Source: Elusimicrobia bacterium GWA2_62_23 | GTDB taxonomy: Bacteria; Elusimicrobiota; Elusimicrobia; Elusimicrobiales; UBA9959 | DNA length: 58,670 nt | Reading direction: 5' to 3' | Assembly (NCBI GenBank): GCA_001799635.1 | Contig: MGTV01000017.1 | Coordinates: 1 to 58,670, forward strand | Part shown: piece by piece, positions 24,209 through 33,010 of the stretch | Numbering within the stretch: the first letter of the stretch is position 1 | How the letters are laid out: the number at the start of each line of letters is the position of its first letter | The notes under the pieces: generated by a model | Databases searched by the model: none | The model's input: only the letters and a program-made list of their open reading frames with translations | What the model was told of the DNA's origin: nothing | Program-made: the position numbers and the translations under genes

Positions 24209-27112
24209 CTATTTCCCCAGGTCCTTCAGCTTGTCCTGGTAGTCTTTTTCCAGGCGGTCGCGGGCTTCCTTGAAACGGCGGCCGAGGTCCGCTTCGCGGG
24301 CCGCGTAGTTCTCCTGCAGCGCGGCTTCGCGTTTCTGCAGGTCGCCCACCAGCTGCTGTTCCTGGTCGAGCAGGGCCTTGAGCTTGTTGCGTTCGCCTTC
24401 CAGCTGCGCCGCGCGCATGCGGTGGGAGTCTTCCAGTTCTTTCTTGCGGGCCTCGAACTCGGCGCGGAGCTTAGCCGAAAGTTCTTCCAGGCGCGCCTCG
24501 TGGGAAGAGATGGTCTGGTTGAGCTGGGCGTTCCTGCGCTCCAGCTCCTCGGTCAGGCGGCTGACGTTGTCGGCCAGCGTCCGGTCGGTTTCCACGGCCG
24601 CGGATTTTTCCGAGAGCATGGCCTGGTAGCTGCTCTCCAACTGCGCCTGCCGCGCCTCCAGCGCCTTCTCCTTGACCTTGAGGGCGTCGTTCATGGCCGC
24701 GGTGACGTTGCGCTCGCGGTCCAGGTAGGCGGCTTCCATTTCCTTGGCCTGGGCGGCCAGCCGCGCGTCGAAATCGTCCTTCACGAACTGCAGCTTGCGG
24801 AAATACTCGTCCTGATCGGCCTTGCGGGCCTCGTCGGAACGTTTGGCGAGGGCGGTGATCTGGCCCAGATAGTTCTGCTCAATGTCCTTGAGGCGGTCCA
24901 AAAATTCTTTTTCCAGCGTCTGGCGCAGGTCGCGCGACTTGGTCAGGCCTTCCTGCACCAGCTTCTGGCGCTCCCGTTCGCTTTCGTCCAGGCGGCGGGT
25001 GAGGGCTTCCAGCTCCCCGCGGGCCGCGGAGAGCTCGGCGGCGGAAGAGCCCGCTTCGGCCGTGGCCTTGGACAGGCCTTCTTCCAGGGACCGGACCCTG
25101 GCGCTGATATCCTTCTCTTTCAGGCGGAAGGTCTCTTCCAGGTGCCGCGCGGCTCCGCCGGCGGCGTCCGAGATCTCCTGGCGGAGTTCCTTTTCGCGGC
25201 CTTCGTAGAAGGCTTTGAGTTCGGTTTCGCGGCGCGCGGCTTTTTCTTTCTCCTCTTCGCGGGCCAGGGCGGCTTTCTCGGCCGCCTCGGCCGTCAGGGT
25301 TTCGCGCTCCTCTTCCCAGGCACGGCGCGCGGCGGCGGCCTGGGACTTGAGGGTCTCGGCGTTGCGTTTGAAATTCTCGGTGACTTCGGCTTCGCGGGCC
25401 CGCAGGCTGTCCAGGAAGCCTGCCTCCAGTTCCGCGGCGCGGCGGTTGAGCGACTCGCGCTCTTTCTCCAGCGCCTCTTCCTTGATCTTCAGCTGGGCGG
25501 CCAGTCGCGCGGTCTCTATGTTGAGCCGTTCCCCGTAGGAGGCTTTAGCCTCTTCCTCGCGCTGGGCGGCCTCGGCCTTTAGGCGTTCCGCGCGGGCCTG
25601 GAATTCGGCTTCCATTTCCCTGCGCTCGGCCTCTATGCGGGCCCGCTCGGATTCCAGGATGCCGTGGGCCTGGGAGTCGCGCGCCAGCAGGGCGTCCTTT
25701 ACGCGGGTGTTCTCTTCCTGCAGGGAGTTGGCCCGGGTCATGGCGGCGTCTTTCTGCGCGTGCAGCGCGGAGAGCTGCAGCTCCATGTCCTCGTATTTTT
25801 TGGCGAGGCTTATTTCCTTTATTTTATAGGATTCCTCGAGCGACTGGCGCAGCAGGGACATGCGCTCTTCGAAAGTTTTTTCCAGCTCGCGCTGCTTCTG
25901 CTCCAGCAGGTCGCCTATCTGCCGGCGCATCTCGCCTATCTCGCGGCGCTCCACGGCGGTCTTGGTCTCCCGCTCCTCTATGGCGCGCAGGCGGCGCTCC
26001 GATTCGGCCGCGAAATCCGACAGATTGGCGGCGAAGTGCTGTTCCAGGCTCTTCTCTTTTTTGAGCAGGGCCTCTTTGCCGCGCTCGGCGTCGGCTTTGA
26101 GCTCCCGCGCCATCTGTTCGTGCTTATCCGCCAGCTCCTTTTCGCGGGCCAGGTGCTGGGCGTGCAGCTCGCGCGAGGAGGCTTCCAGGGAGGTCTCCTT
26201 CTGTTTGTAGAAATCCTTGAGTTCGGAGTACTTCTCCTCCCAGCTCTTTTCGCGCAGGGCCAGGTCCTCGCGGGCCTTGCCGAGGGCTTCTTCCAGGCGC
26301 TGCGTCCGCTCGCGGAACTCGGTCTCGGCGGCTTCCAGCCGGCGGGAGGATTTTTCCTCCAGCAGGCGTTTGTTCTCCTCCAGCCAGGAGGTGTAATGCG
26401 CGTAAAGGTCCTGCTCGCGCTTGGTGAATTCGGCGTTGAGACGGTCGTTGAGGGCTTTCAGCTCCTCCACCCGCTCCCGGCGCATCTGGCTGCGGATCTC
26501 TTCCGTGGCCAGCGCCTCGCGGCTCTTATAGTCCGCTTCCTGCTGCGAAAGCTTCTGGCGCCAGAGCTCTTCCATCTGGCGGGCCCGCTCCAGGGCTTCT
26601 TTCTGGGCGGTGGCGCGGCCCAGCTTCAGTTCTTCTATGAAGGTCTCGCGCTCGGTCTTGAAATCGGCTTCGCGCTCCGCTTCCCATTTGCGGAAGAGGG
26701 CTTCCATCTCAATGCGGAGGTTCTTCTTCTGGGCGGCCAGCTCGGCCTCTTTTTTCTCTATGTCGGCCTTCAGCAGGCCGCGTTCGGCCTCGAACTCGGA
26801 GCGCTGGCGGTTCACGGCGTCGTCGAGCATGGCCTGGTACTTCTGCCAGAGGGCGGATTCCTTCTCCACCAGCAGGCGCGCCAGGGCCTGCTCGCGCTTG
26901 GCGATGCGGTCTTCCTGGGCGCGCATCAGCGCCTCGAATTCGGCTTCCTTGGCCTTGTTGTTGCGCTGGATCTCGTCGAAGCTGCGCGAACGCGTGGAGG
27001 CGACTTCCAGCTCCTTCTCCCGGAGCTCCGAGGTGAGGCGCAGGATCATCTTGGCCGAATCCAGTTCGGTCTCTTTAAGGATGTCCTCGAAGTCCTGCCC
27101 CGGGCCGGTCAT
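24209..27112 (-). CDS. Giant coiled-coil protein B
   Basis: 967 residues from ATG 27112, one base beyond the stop of the upstream paralogue. Sequence upstream of 27112 in this frame is only the shadow of that gene. Apart from about 20 N-terminal residues the whole protein is heptad-rich coiled coil, dominated by Glu, Lys, Arg, Ala and Leu, with no ATPase head, membrane segment or signal peptide. Many short segments repeat a pattern of REKxLxxxFxxR type. The N-terminal ETELDSAKMILRLTSELRE resembles ETAKLALRWAVEKI of the neighbour. A filament, scaffold or cytoskeletal role is plausible. No family is recognised. Confidence 0.85.
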   Translation of the reverse strand: MTGPGQDFEDILKETELDSAKMILRLTSELREKELEVASTRSRSFDEIQRNNKAKEAEFEALMRAQEDRIAKREQALARLLVEKESALWQKYQAMLDDAVNRQRSEFEAERGLLKADIEKKEAELAAQKKNLRIEMEALFRKWEAEREADFKTERETFIEELKLGRATAQKEALERARQMEELWRQKLSQQEADYKSREALATEEIRSQMRRERVEELKALNDRLNAEFTKREQDLYAHYTSWLEENKRLLEEKSSRRLEAAETEFRERTQRLEEALGKAREDLALREKSWEEKYSELKDFYKQKETSLEASSRELHAQHLAREKELADKHEQMARELKADAERGKEALLKKEKSLEQHFAANLSDFAAESERRLRAIEERETKTAVERREIGEMRRQIGDLLEQKQRELEKTFEERMSLLRQSLEESYKIKEISLAKKYEDMELQLSALHAQKDAAMTRANSLQEENTRVKDALLARDSQAHGILESERARIEAERREMEAEFQARAERLKAEAAQREEEAKASYGERLNIETARLAAQLKIKEEALEKERESLNRRAAELEAGFLDSLRAREAEVTENFKRNAETLKSQAAAARRAWEEERETLTAEAAEKAALAREEEKEKAARRETELKAFYEGREKELRQEISDAAGGAARHLEETFRLKEKDISARVRSLEEGLSKATAEAGSSAAELSAARGELEALTRRLDESERERQKLVQEGLTKSRDLRQTLEKEFLDRLKDIEQNYLGQITALAKRSDEARKADQDEYFRKLQFVKDDFDARLAAQAKEMEAAYLDRERNVTAAMNDALKVKEKALEARQAQLESSYQAMLSEKSAAVETDRTLADNVSRLTEELERRNAQLNQTISSHEARLEELSAKLRAEFEARKKELEDSHRMRAAQLEGERNKLKALLDQEQQLVGDLQKREAALQENYAAREADLGRRFKEARDRLEKDYQDKLKDLGK

Positions 27113-27113
27113 A

Positions 27114-30100
27114 TCAGCGGCTTTCTCCCTTGCCGTCCCGGCGCGCGGCCAGGCGGTTCTTTTCCTCTTCCAGCTCGCGGAACTTGGCGGCCAGATTAGC
27201 CTCCATTTCCGCGCGGAGCTTGTCCAGGGAGGCGCGGCTGCGCTCCAGCTCCGCGTAATAGTGCTTTTCCAGTTCGTCCTTGCGGACCGAGAATTCCTCT
27301 TCCCGGCGCAGGCGGTCGGCCCGGTTCTTGGCCAGTTCCTCGTCGAACTTCTCGTTGAGCGCGGCTTCCTTCTTCTCGAAGTCGGCCCGCAGGGCCTGGC
27401 GCTCCGCGTTGAGCAGCTCCACCTTGCGGGACTCCCACACCGCGCGTTCGGACGAATACTGGGCCTGCAGCTTGTCCGCCAGTTCGGCGTACTTGCGGTC
27501 CAGGTCCTTTTCGCGGCGCGCCATGGCGCTTTCCAGCTCCTGGCGGCGCTTCTCCAGCGATTTGTCGGCGGCGGCAATGGCGTTCTTTTCGCGGGCCATG
27601 AATTCGGCTTCCAGCTTGGCCTGGCGGTCCGAGACCCCGGAGGCCAGGGCCTGCTCGCGGTTCTTCATGCGCGTTTCCAGGGCGGCTTTGCGGCCCTCGA
27701 ATTCCAGCTCCAGCTTTGAGGCTTCGTCCTGCAGGCGCTGTTTCATCACGGCCTCGGCGGCCTTGAATTTTGCGTCGAAGCGCTCCTGCAGCTCCAGCTC
27801 CTTGTCCCGGAGGGAGGAAAGCCGCTGGTCGTACTCGCGGTCCAGCACCTCGCGGTGGGCGTTGAGCGCCTTGTACATCTCTTCCTTCGCGGCGGCCAGC
27901 TTGCCGAAGAGCTCGTGCTCCTTGGCCTGGGCCTCGCGGTGGAGCTTGAGTTTGAGCTCGCTGTGGTGCTGCTCCAGGGTGTTGCGGTGGCGCTCCAGGT
28001 CGGCCTCGCGCTCCTGCAGGCGCAGTTCGGCCTCGCGCAGGTTCGCCTCGCCTTTGGCCTTCTCCAGGGCGGCGCGTTCTTCCGCCGCGAGCTCCGCGGC
28101 GCGGATCTTGCCGGCGTGTTCGCTCTCCAGCACGTGCATCTGTTCCACCAGGTGCAGGCGCTCGCGCTCCGCCTCGGCGGCGCGCTCCGAATACTCGGCG
28201 GCCAGGGAGGCGCGTTCGGCGGCCAGCCTGTCGTTGAAAGTTTTTTCCGCGTCTGCCACCCTTGCCTTCTGGGCGGCTTTAAGCTCTTCTTCGCGTTTAA
28301 GGAACTTCTTCTCTATCTCTTTGGCGGCGGCTTCGGCCTCGGCCCGGAATCCGGCGGCCCGGGCTTCCAGCTCACGCTGGGCGGCGGCGGCCTGCTCGCG
28401 CAGGTGCGCCTTCTCCAGGTCCAGGTCTTTGCGCAGCTCGGCGGCTTTGGCCGAGACCTCCGCCTTGGCCTGCGCTTCTATTTCGGATTCCTTCTGGGCG
28501 AACTTCAGCTTGAGGTCGTCCTCGAAGTGGGAAAACTTCTTGTGCAGCAGGGTCCGGTGCGCTTCGAACTCCTTCTTGAGCTGCTCTTTTTCCTGGTGGA
28601 GGGCGGATTCTTTTTCCAGGCGCCACTCGTCCTCGCGGGCCAGCCATTCGGCCTTGAGCTTGCGCTGCACGGAGGCCACGCGCGTCTCCAGGGCCTTTTC
28701 CTTCATGGTGTAGGCTTCTTCCAGGCCGGCCCGGAGGCTTTCCAGCCGCTCGGTGTGGCTGGCCTCTATGGCCTTGCGGGCCTCTTCGGCCGCGGCCTGC
28801 TGGCGGGCGGTCCACTCGTTCTGCTCGGCGAGCAGCGAGGCGCGCAGGACTTCCTCCCGGGCGCGCAGTTCGTTCTCGGTCTTTTCCCTGAAAGCTTTGA
28901 ATTCGGCGGCCTTGGCTTCTGCCAGGGCGTCGGCGCGCTGCTTGAATTCCGCTTCCATCCTGGCGGCGGTCTTCAGGGCGGCGTCGTCGGCCTGGGCGCG
29001 GCTTTCCGCGGCGGCCCGCTCCCACTGGCGGCGGGACTCTTCCATGGCCTTTTCATAACGGGCGCGGGTCTCTTCCTCGCGCTTTTTCACCAGCTCCACC
29101 AGCTGGCCTTCCATCTCCAGGCGCAGGTCCACGTATTCCTGCTCGCGCTTTTCCACGTAGGCCTTCATGCGCCCGCGCAGGGCCTCGAGCTCTTTTTCGG
29201 CCGCGGCCTTGTGGGCCGCCAGTTCGGCCTTGCGGTCCTCTTCGGCGCGGGCTACCCGCTCGTCGAAATCTTTCTGCAGGCCGGCGCGCAGACCGTCGGC
29301 GGAGGCCTTGGCCTCCTCCAGGCGTGCGGCGGCGGCGGCTTCGGTCTCGGCCTGCCGGCGGGTCATCTCTTCTTCGAAAGCCTTGCGGCGGGCGGCAAGT
29401 TCGGCTTCGGCGTCGGCCATGAGCTTGGCGTGGGAGGCTTCCAGCTCCTTGCGGCGGGCCTCCAGCGCGGCGGCGGCTTCGGCCTTGGCGGCCTCCACCT
29501 TCTCGAAACGTTCGTCCTGCAGCTGAACCTTGAACTTCTCCAGCTGGGCTTCCTTCTGCTCGTAAAGCTTGGCCAGTTCGGCGGCCTTCACCTCGTAGCG
29601 TTCGCGCAGCGCCAGTTCTTCCTGTTCGGCGCGCAGGCGGGAGGTTTCCAGCAGCTCGCGCTCCAGGCGCTCGTACTTGTCGTGCAGGGCGGCCTCGCGG
29701 CCGGCCAGGTTGTCCTGGTGCTTGGTGAGCAGGGTGTGCAGCTCGGCCTCTTTCACCTCGGAGGCCTTCTTGAGCTCGTCTATCAGGGAAATTTTCAGGC
29801 GGCCTATCTCGTTCTCGCGGGAGGCCAGTTCGTTCTTGAGGGCCACCACTTCTTTTTCCAGCTGGGCGCGGGAAGCGCGCCAGTTGGCGGCCTCCTCGTT
29901 GAGGATCTGCTCGCGGAGCTTGGCCTTCAGGTCCGCCTCCATGGCGGTCTGGGTCTTCCAGTTCTCTTCCCAGGTCTTGATGGTGCCCTGCCACTTCTTG
30001 AGCACCTCGGTCTTCTGCTCCACCTGCTCGGTGAGGGAGCGGTTGATGCTGGTCTTGGTGCGGTTCTCTTCGCGCAGGCGGCCTACCTCTTCCTGCATGC

Positions 30101-30191
30101 CGTGGATCTTTTCCACGGCCCAGCGAAGGGCCAGCTTTGCGGTCTCCAGGTCCGTTATTGTGGACGGGTCGAGTTTAGGTTCCTGCTCCAT
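27114..30191 (-). CDS. Giant coiled-coil protein A
   Basis: 1025 residues with a good GGGAGG site eight bases before the ATG. A short non-coil start (MEQEPKLDPSTITDLETAK) leads into a conserved-looking helix (LRWAVEKIHGMQEEVGRLREEN), then an almost uninterrupted Ala/Glu/Lys/Arg-rich coiled coil to the C-terminus. Two tryptophan-rich spots (LKKWQGTIKTWEENWKTQ and ANWRASR) lie near residues 68-105. It has no nucleotide-binding or membrane domain, so it is not SMC, Rad50 or MukB. It is translated directly before protein B and probably co-assembles with it. Function is unknown; bacterial intermediate-filament-like proteins are the nearest conceptual match. Confidence 0.87.
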   Translation of the reverse strand: MEQEPKLDPSTITDLETAKLALRWAVEKIHGMQEEVGRLREENRTKTSINRSLTEQVEQKTEVLKKWQGTIKTWEENWKTQTAMEADLKAKLREQILNEEAANWRASRAQLEKEVVALKNELASRENEIGRLKISLIDELKKASEVKEAELHTLLTKHQDNLAGREAALHDKYERLERELLETSRLRAEQEELALRERYEVKAAELAKLYEQKEAQLEKFKVQLQDERFEKVEAAKAEAAAALEARRKELEASHAKLMADAEAELAARRKAFEEEMTRRQAETEAAAAARLEEAKASADGLRAGLQKDFDERVARAEEDRKAELAAHKAAAEKELEALRGRMKAYVEKREQEYVDLRLEMEGQLVELVKKREEETRARYEKAMEESRRQWERAAAESRAQADDAALKTAARMEAEFKQRADALAEAKAAEFKAFREKTENELRAREEVLRASLLAEQNEWTARQQAAAEEARKAIEASHTERLESLRAGLEEAYTMKEKALETRVASVQRKLKAEWLAREDEWRLEKESALHQEKEQLKKEFEAHRTLLHKKFSHFEDDLKLKFAQKESEIEAQAKAEVSAKAAELRKDLDLEKAHLREQAAAAQRELEARAAGFRAEAEAAAKEIEKKFLKREEELKAAQKARVADAEKTFNDRLAAERASLAAEYSERAAEAERERLHLVEQMHVLESEHAGKIRAAELAAEERAALEKAKGEANLREAELRLQEREADLERHRNTLEQHHSELKLKLHREAQAKEHELFGKLAAAKEEMYKALNAHREVLDREYDQRLSSLRDKELELQERFDAKFKAAEAVMKQRLQDEASKLELEFEGRKAALETRMKNREQALASGVSDRQAKLEAEFMAREKNAIAAADKSLEKRRQELESAMARREKDLDRKYAELADKLQAQYSSERAVWESRKVELLNAERQALRADFEKKEAALNEKFDEELAKNRADRLRREEEFSVRKDELEKHYYAELERSRASLDKLRAEMEANLAAKFRELEEEKNRLAARRDGKGESR

Positions 30192-30227
30192 TATATGGCC
30201 TCCCGGCCGAAGCTGCGAAAAACGATA

Positions 30228-30258
30228 AGGAATAAGGATAGAACTATCCCTTATTCTT
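30228..30258. repeat. Imperfect dyad upstream of coiled-coil gene A
   Basis: AATAAGGATAG faces CTATCCCTTATT around AA, pairing about fourteen bases with one bulged C. It lies 37 bases before the gene A start, within the probable promoter/leader. It may be an operator or a leader hairpin. Confidence 0.5.
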
Positions 30259-30353
30259 ACTGCTATATTACATGAAAATTATACAAAAGGCTTGTTGAGG
30301 AAATATTAAATTCTTATTGCCGGGGTAAGAGGGGGGAGTCGGGGGATACAAAT

Positions 30354-30380
30354 AAGACCGGCCGCCCTGCCTGGGCGGCC
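30354..30380 (-). terminator. Probable terminator of rpmB
   Basis: Perfect eight-pair stem (30373-30380 with 30360-30367), five-base loop, followed leftward by TCTTATTT. It lies 31 bases past the rpmB stop. Confidence 0.6.
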
Positions 30381-30410
30381 TTGCCGAAACGATGAAAGTC
30401 CCCTGTGGGG

Positions 30411-30605
30411 TTATTTCGCGGGGCGGACAGCTTTGCCGCTCTTTATGCAGACGGTGCAGACGTAAACTGACTGCGTCTTGCCGTCCAGCGCAACTTTCTG
30501 TTTCTGGAGGTTCGGCTTGAAAGTCCGTTTGGTAGCCCTGTGGGAATGGCTGTAGGAGTTACCGGAAACGGGCTTCTTGCCGCAGAGTTCGCATTTGTAA
30601 GACAT
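30411..30605 (-). CDS. rpmB: 50S ribosomal protein L28
   Basis: 64 residues. The start CELCGKKPVSGNSYSHSH and the later RTFKPNLQKQ and VCTVCIKSGK are characteristic of L28. The two CxxC pairs make this the zinc-binding form. L28 binds 23S rRNA in the large subunit. The gene stands alone, with no rpmG neighbour. A TATAAT sits exactly six bases before the ATG and no ribosome site is present, so it is predicted leaderless. The region upstream of the -10 is occupied by a palindromic repeat. Confidence 0.95.
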   Translation of the reverse strand: MSYKCELCGKKPVSGNSYSHSHRATKRTFKPNLQKQKVALDGKTQSVYVCTVCIKSGKAVRPAK

Positions 30606-30611
30606 AACGTT

Positions 30612-30617
30612 ATTATA
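30612..30617 (-). promoter_or_regulatory. -10 box of a leaderless transcript (rpmB)
   Basis: TATAAT on the minus strand, six bases, then ATG at 30605. The -35 region falls inside the palindromic repeat 30629-30681. Confidence 0.62.
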
Positions 30618-30628
30618 CCAAATCGTGC

Positions 30629-30681
30629 GGGGTCAGGTCTTGATTTTTAGCGTTTGCCGCCCAAAATCAGGGCCTGGCCCT
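30629..30681. repeat. REP-like palindrome with GGGGTC end
   Basis: The left arm (30629-30647, GGGGTCAGGTCTTGATTTT) pairs with the right arm (30663-30681). The few mismatches are all compatible with G-U pairs, and the loop is 15 bases. GGGGTC/GGGGAC-ended palindromes are typical of RAYT-mobilised repeats. It lies between rpmB and the response-regulator gene. Confidence 0.62.
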
Positions 30682-30751
30682 CCTTTTGCGGGAGGAATAG
30701 CCGGCCGGTATAAGGCTTTAGTATAATAGGTAACGGGCAACTGGTTAGGCT

Positions 30752-31417
30752 ATGGGCAACACGATACTCATCACGGAAGACTTCGGGCATTATCTCAAGA
30801 TCCTGTCGCAATACTTTACAGGTGAGGGGTTCACTGTTTACTCCGCCTCCACCGGCCAGGAGACCATCCGCCTGGCCGAGAGGCATTTGCCGGACTGTTT
30901 CCTGCTGGACTATAACCTGGGCGGGCAGGAGACCATAGAACCCGCCTGCCTGTTCATCAGGTCGCATCCGCGCCTGAAAAGCGCGCCGATACTAATACTG
31001 AGCGGGGAACACGAACAGGCCGAGAGATGCTACGCTTCCTGCCAGGCCGACAATTTCATACCGAAGGGGCGGCCGCTGGCGGAAATAGGCGCGGCGGTGA
31101 GGCGCAGCCTGAGGCGCGCGGGAGCCGCCTCGGGCGTGATAGCCGGCGGCGACCTTGCGCTGGACGTTGTGAGCCGCCTGATACTGCGCCCCGGCCACCC
31201 GGCCATAGAACTGCCGCGGGAACAGTTCGCCTTCTTCTCTCTGCTGCTCGAGCACAGCCCGCGGTTCGTCACGGAGGATGAGTTGTGCCGCCGCGTGTCC
31301 TGCCCCGGCGCGGAGCCGATGTCGCGCAAAGCGCTGAACATGCTGGCCTACCGGCTGCGCCTCAAGCTCGGTCCGCGGCTGGCGCGCCGCGTAAAGAATT
31401 CCCGTGCCTCCGGCTGA
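30752..31417 (+). CDS. OmpR-type response regulator
   Basis: 221 residues. The receiver domain 1-118 has acidic Glu9/Asp10, phospho-acceptor Asp53 (FLLDYNL), Ser84 and Lys105 (FIPKGR). The C-terminal domain of about 130-215 fits a winged helix (QFAFFSLLLEHSPRFVTEDEL, MSRKALNMLAYRLRLKL), so it is probably a DNA-binding transcription factor. No histidine kinase lies next to it. A TATAAT at about 30721 probably drives it. The strong promoter with two dyads 120 bases downstream (31535-31581) is a plausible target. Confidence 0.84.
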   Translation: MGNTILITEDFGHYLKILSQYFTGEGFTVYSASTGQETIRLAERHLPDCFLLDYNLGGQETIEPACLFIRSHPRLKSAPILILSGEHEQAERCYASCQADNFIPKGRPLAEIGAAVRRSLRRAGAASGVIAGGDLALDVVSRLILRPGHPAIELPREQFAFFSLLLEHSPRFVTEDELCRRVSCPGAEPMSRKALNMLAYRLRLKLGPRLARRVKNSRASG

Positions 31418-31534
31418 ATCTACCTGCAGCCGCGCAGCCATAAAAAACGCACCCACCCCCCGGAAATAACCGCCCTCTCGGATTGAAAAGGGCGCGCCTC
31501 CTTCATTGGGAAAAACGCCGTTCCGATAACGAGC

Positions 31535-31581
31535 GCGAGGTTGACAAACCTCGCCGCGTCGCCTATACTCCAATTTGGAGT
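31535..31581 (+). promoter_or_regulatory. Strong promoter overlaid by two dyads (operator candidates)
   Basis: TTGACA (31541-31546) and TATACT (31564-31569) are 17 bases apart. GCGAGGTT (31535-31542) and AACCTCGC (31547-31554) form a perfect dyad around the -35. ACTCCAA (31567-31573) and TTGGAGT (31575-31581) form a second dyad over the end of the -10 and the start point. The arrangement suggests tight regulation by DNA-binding proteins. It faces the HEAT, membrane and giant surface-protein genes. Confidence 0.78.
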
Positions 31582-31720
31582 TTGGGAACTTCCGGGATTT
31601 GCTTGTTGGCGTGTGTTGTCGGCGCCTTGAGCGTTCAGTATAAGCGCGAGCGAAGGTCTGCCGGTCAGTGATATGTAGCTGAAATTATGCCCAACAGAGA
31701 AAAGAGTCAGAGGAACGGGG

Positions 31721-31954
31721 AAATCCACCGAAGCGAAATTAGCGGCTTGGTCATAAACTCGGACAAAAATATGCCCTTCGGGGAGTTCCCCGAGTTCGGA
31801 AAATAAATATGTATGCGAAATATTATAATCGGCAAAAATTGATTTTATTAATGTGCCGTCCGAATCCGGATCTCCGAGCCAGATTTTTAAGCCGGCCAAG
31901 CCAGAGCCGGACTCGGTGTCGGTTGCCTCAATAGAGATGTTTTGGCCATTTGTG
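31721..31954 (-). repeat. 234-bp inverted repeat, left copy
   Basis: Identical over all 234 bases to the reverse complement of 34198-34431. Read leftward it encodes the same 78-residue segment (NGQNISIEATDTESG to FASVDF) as the giant surface protein. It lies in the leader of that protein's operon, so the same transcript carries both complementary copies. Confidence 0.97.
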
Positions 31955-31999
31955 TCTTTATGTGGAAAACCTGAAGCGGTGAATTTTGGAGAGATATAT

Positions 32000-33010
32000 A
32001 TGAAACGTCTTACTCTTTTTCTGTTTTGGGGAGTCTTCTCTTTGAGTATACTTTCGGAAATTTCCATGGCTAAAACATTTCGCGGCGAGGATGTTGGAAA
32101 TGTTGTGAATAAAATTGATGTAGAAGGTGTCAAAACAGCGGACAAGGTGAATTCAATTACCGCAATCGCCCATAATACTTCTAAAGAAATAGGATATTTA
32201 GTTGAGGCGGGAACAGTATCTACTCCTGGTGTGCTGACGTATGTCCGAGAAAGTAAGAGGGATTGGCGGGTCAGATATTTGCTAATGAGTGAGGTGTTGG
32301 CGAAGACGAAAGATATAAGTGCCCGTCCCACAGTAGTTGCGATTCTAAAAAATAAAAAAGAAAATATTTCAGTGCGGAGCGCTGCGATAAAAGTTTTAGG
32401 AAAGATGGGGGGGGCGGAATCACTATCATCAATTAAGGAAGTAGCAGATGAAAACCTGGATAATCAGGAGTTTCAATCTAGCGTTTTAAGATCGCTTGCG
32501 GATATTGGTGGTTCCCAAGGGGGTGCCATAATTACGAGCCGATTGAAACATAAGGACGCGTTCATTAAAACGGTTGCCGTAAGAGCGCTTTACCAACTAG
32601 CGGTTAACGCTAAAGATATGGCGCAGGTTAAGCCATTAATTGAAATTGCGAACGATTCTCAATTTGAAAATCGCAACGTGGCTATTAAACTGCTGGGGGA
32701 GGCCAAAGAGAAGCAGGCGCTTCCTGTCATTATAAAGATGGCCGAGAATATACAGGAAGACTACACTTATCGTTGTACAGCTGTCGAGGCTTTGGGAAAT
32801 ATTGGCGGGGAGGGTTCAGATAAGGTACTGCTTGGTCTTCTGTCGGATAATGATGAGTTGCTGCGTGGTTATGCTGCGGAAGCCTTGGCAAAAGGAAAAA
32901 ATTCCCCTGAAAAGGTGATAGCCCTAAAAACCGCATTAAACTCAACAAAAGACACTTATGTAAAAAGCAAGATTGCGAAAGCACAGTCTTCATTGGAGAC
33001 AAAAAGATGA
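32000..33010 (+). CDS. Exported HEAT-repeat protein
   Basis: 336 residues starting at ATG 32000 behind GGAGAG. The longer frame to 31853 runs into the inverted repeat and is rejected. The signal peptide is about 1-24 (ending SISMA). From about residue 95 there are successive HEAT/PBS-lyase-like helical repeats (VRSAAIKVLGKMGG, VAVRALYQLA, RNVAIKLLGEAKE, RCTAVEALGNIGGEG, LRGYAAEALAKGK). Such repeats make a curved protein-binding surface. The gene is clearly more A+T-rich than the chromosome around it. It overlaps the next gene by four bases and is probably co-transcribed with the giant surface protein. Confidence 0.84.
   Translation: MKRLTLFLFWGVFSLSILSEISMAKTFRGEDVGNVVNKIDVEGVKTADKVNSITAIAHNTSKEIGYLVEAGTVSTPGVLTYVRESKRDWRVRYLLMSEVLAKTKDISARPTVVAILKNKKENISVRSAAIKVLGKMGGAESLSSIKEVADENLDNQEFQSSVLRSLADIGGSQGGAIITSRLKHKDAFIKTVAVRALYQLAVNAKDMAQVKPLIEIANDSQFENRNVAIKLLGEAKEKQALPVIIKMAENIQEDYTYRCTAVEALGNIGGEGSDKVLLGLLSDNDELLRGYAAEALAKGKNSPEKVIALKTALNSTKDTYVKSKIAKAQSSLETKR

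Larger units (their letters stand above)
31418..31999. other. Gene-free leader region of the surface-protein operon
   Basis: No convincing gene is seen. The stretch holds, in order, 117 bases without recognised structure, a promoter with two dyads (31535-31581), about 140 bases of leader, the 234-bp inverted copy of a surface-protein segment (31721-31954), and a GGAGAG ribosome site for the gene at 32000. An open frame on the minus strand (32331 to 31420) runs through the copied segment but has no start signal and antisense ends, so I do not call it a gene. Confidence 0.7.

Noticed and set aside
27855-30275. 806-residue open frame opposite coiled-coil gene A, and similar ones opposite gene B
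   Set aside because: Mirror frames of Glu/Lys/Ala-rich coding sequence; their Leu/Gly/Phe-rich product has no start signal.
31853-31999. Upstream extension of the HEAT-repeat gene
   Set aside because: The extension is antisense repeat sequence. The ATG at 32000 has a ribosome site and is followed at once by a signal peptide.
31420-32331. 303-residue minus-strand frame through the left inverted repeat
   Set aside because: Only the 78 residues of the duplicated segment are meaningful; the two ends are antisense to a promoter region and to the HEAT gene. It is kept only as the possible fusion partner after inversion.
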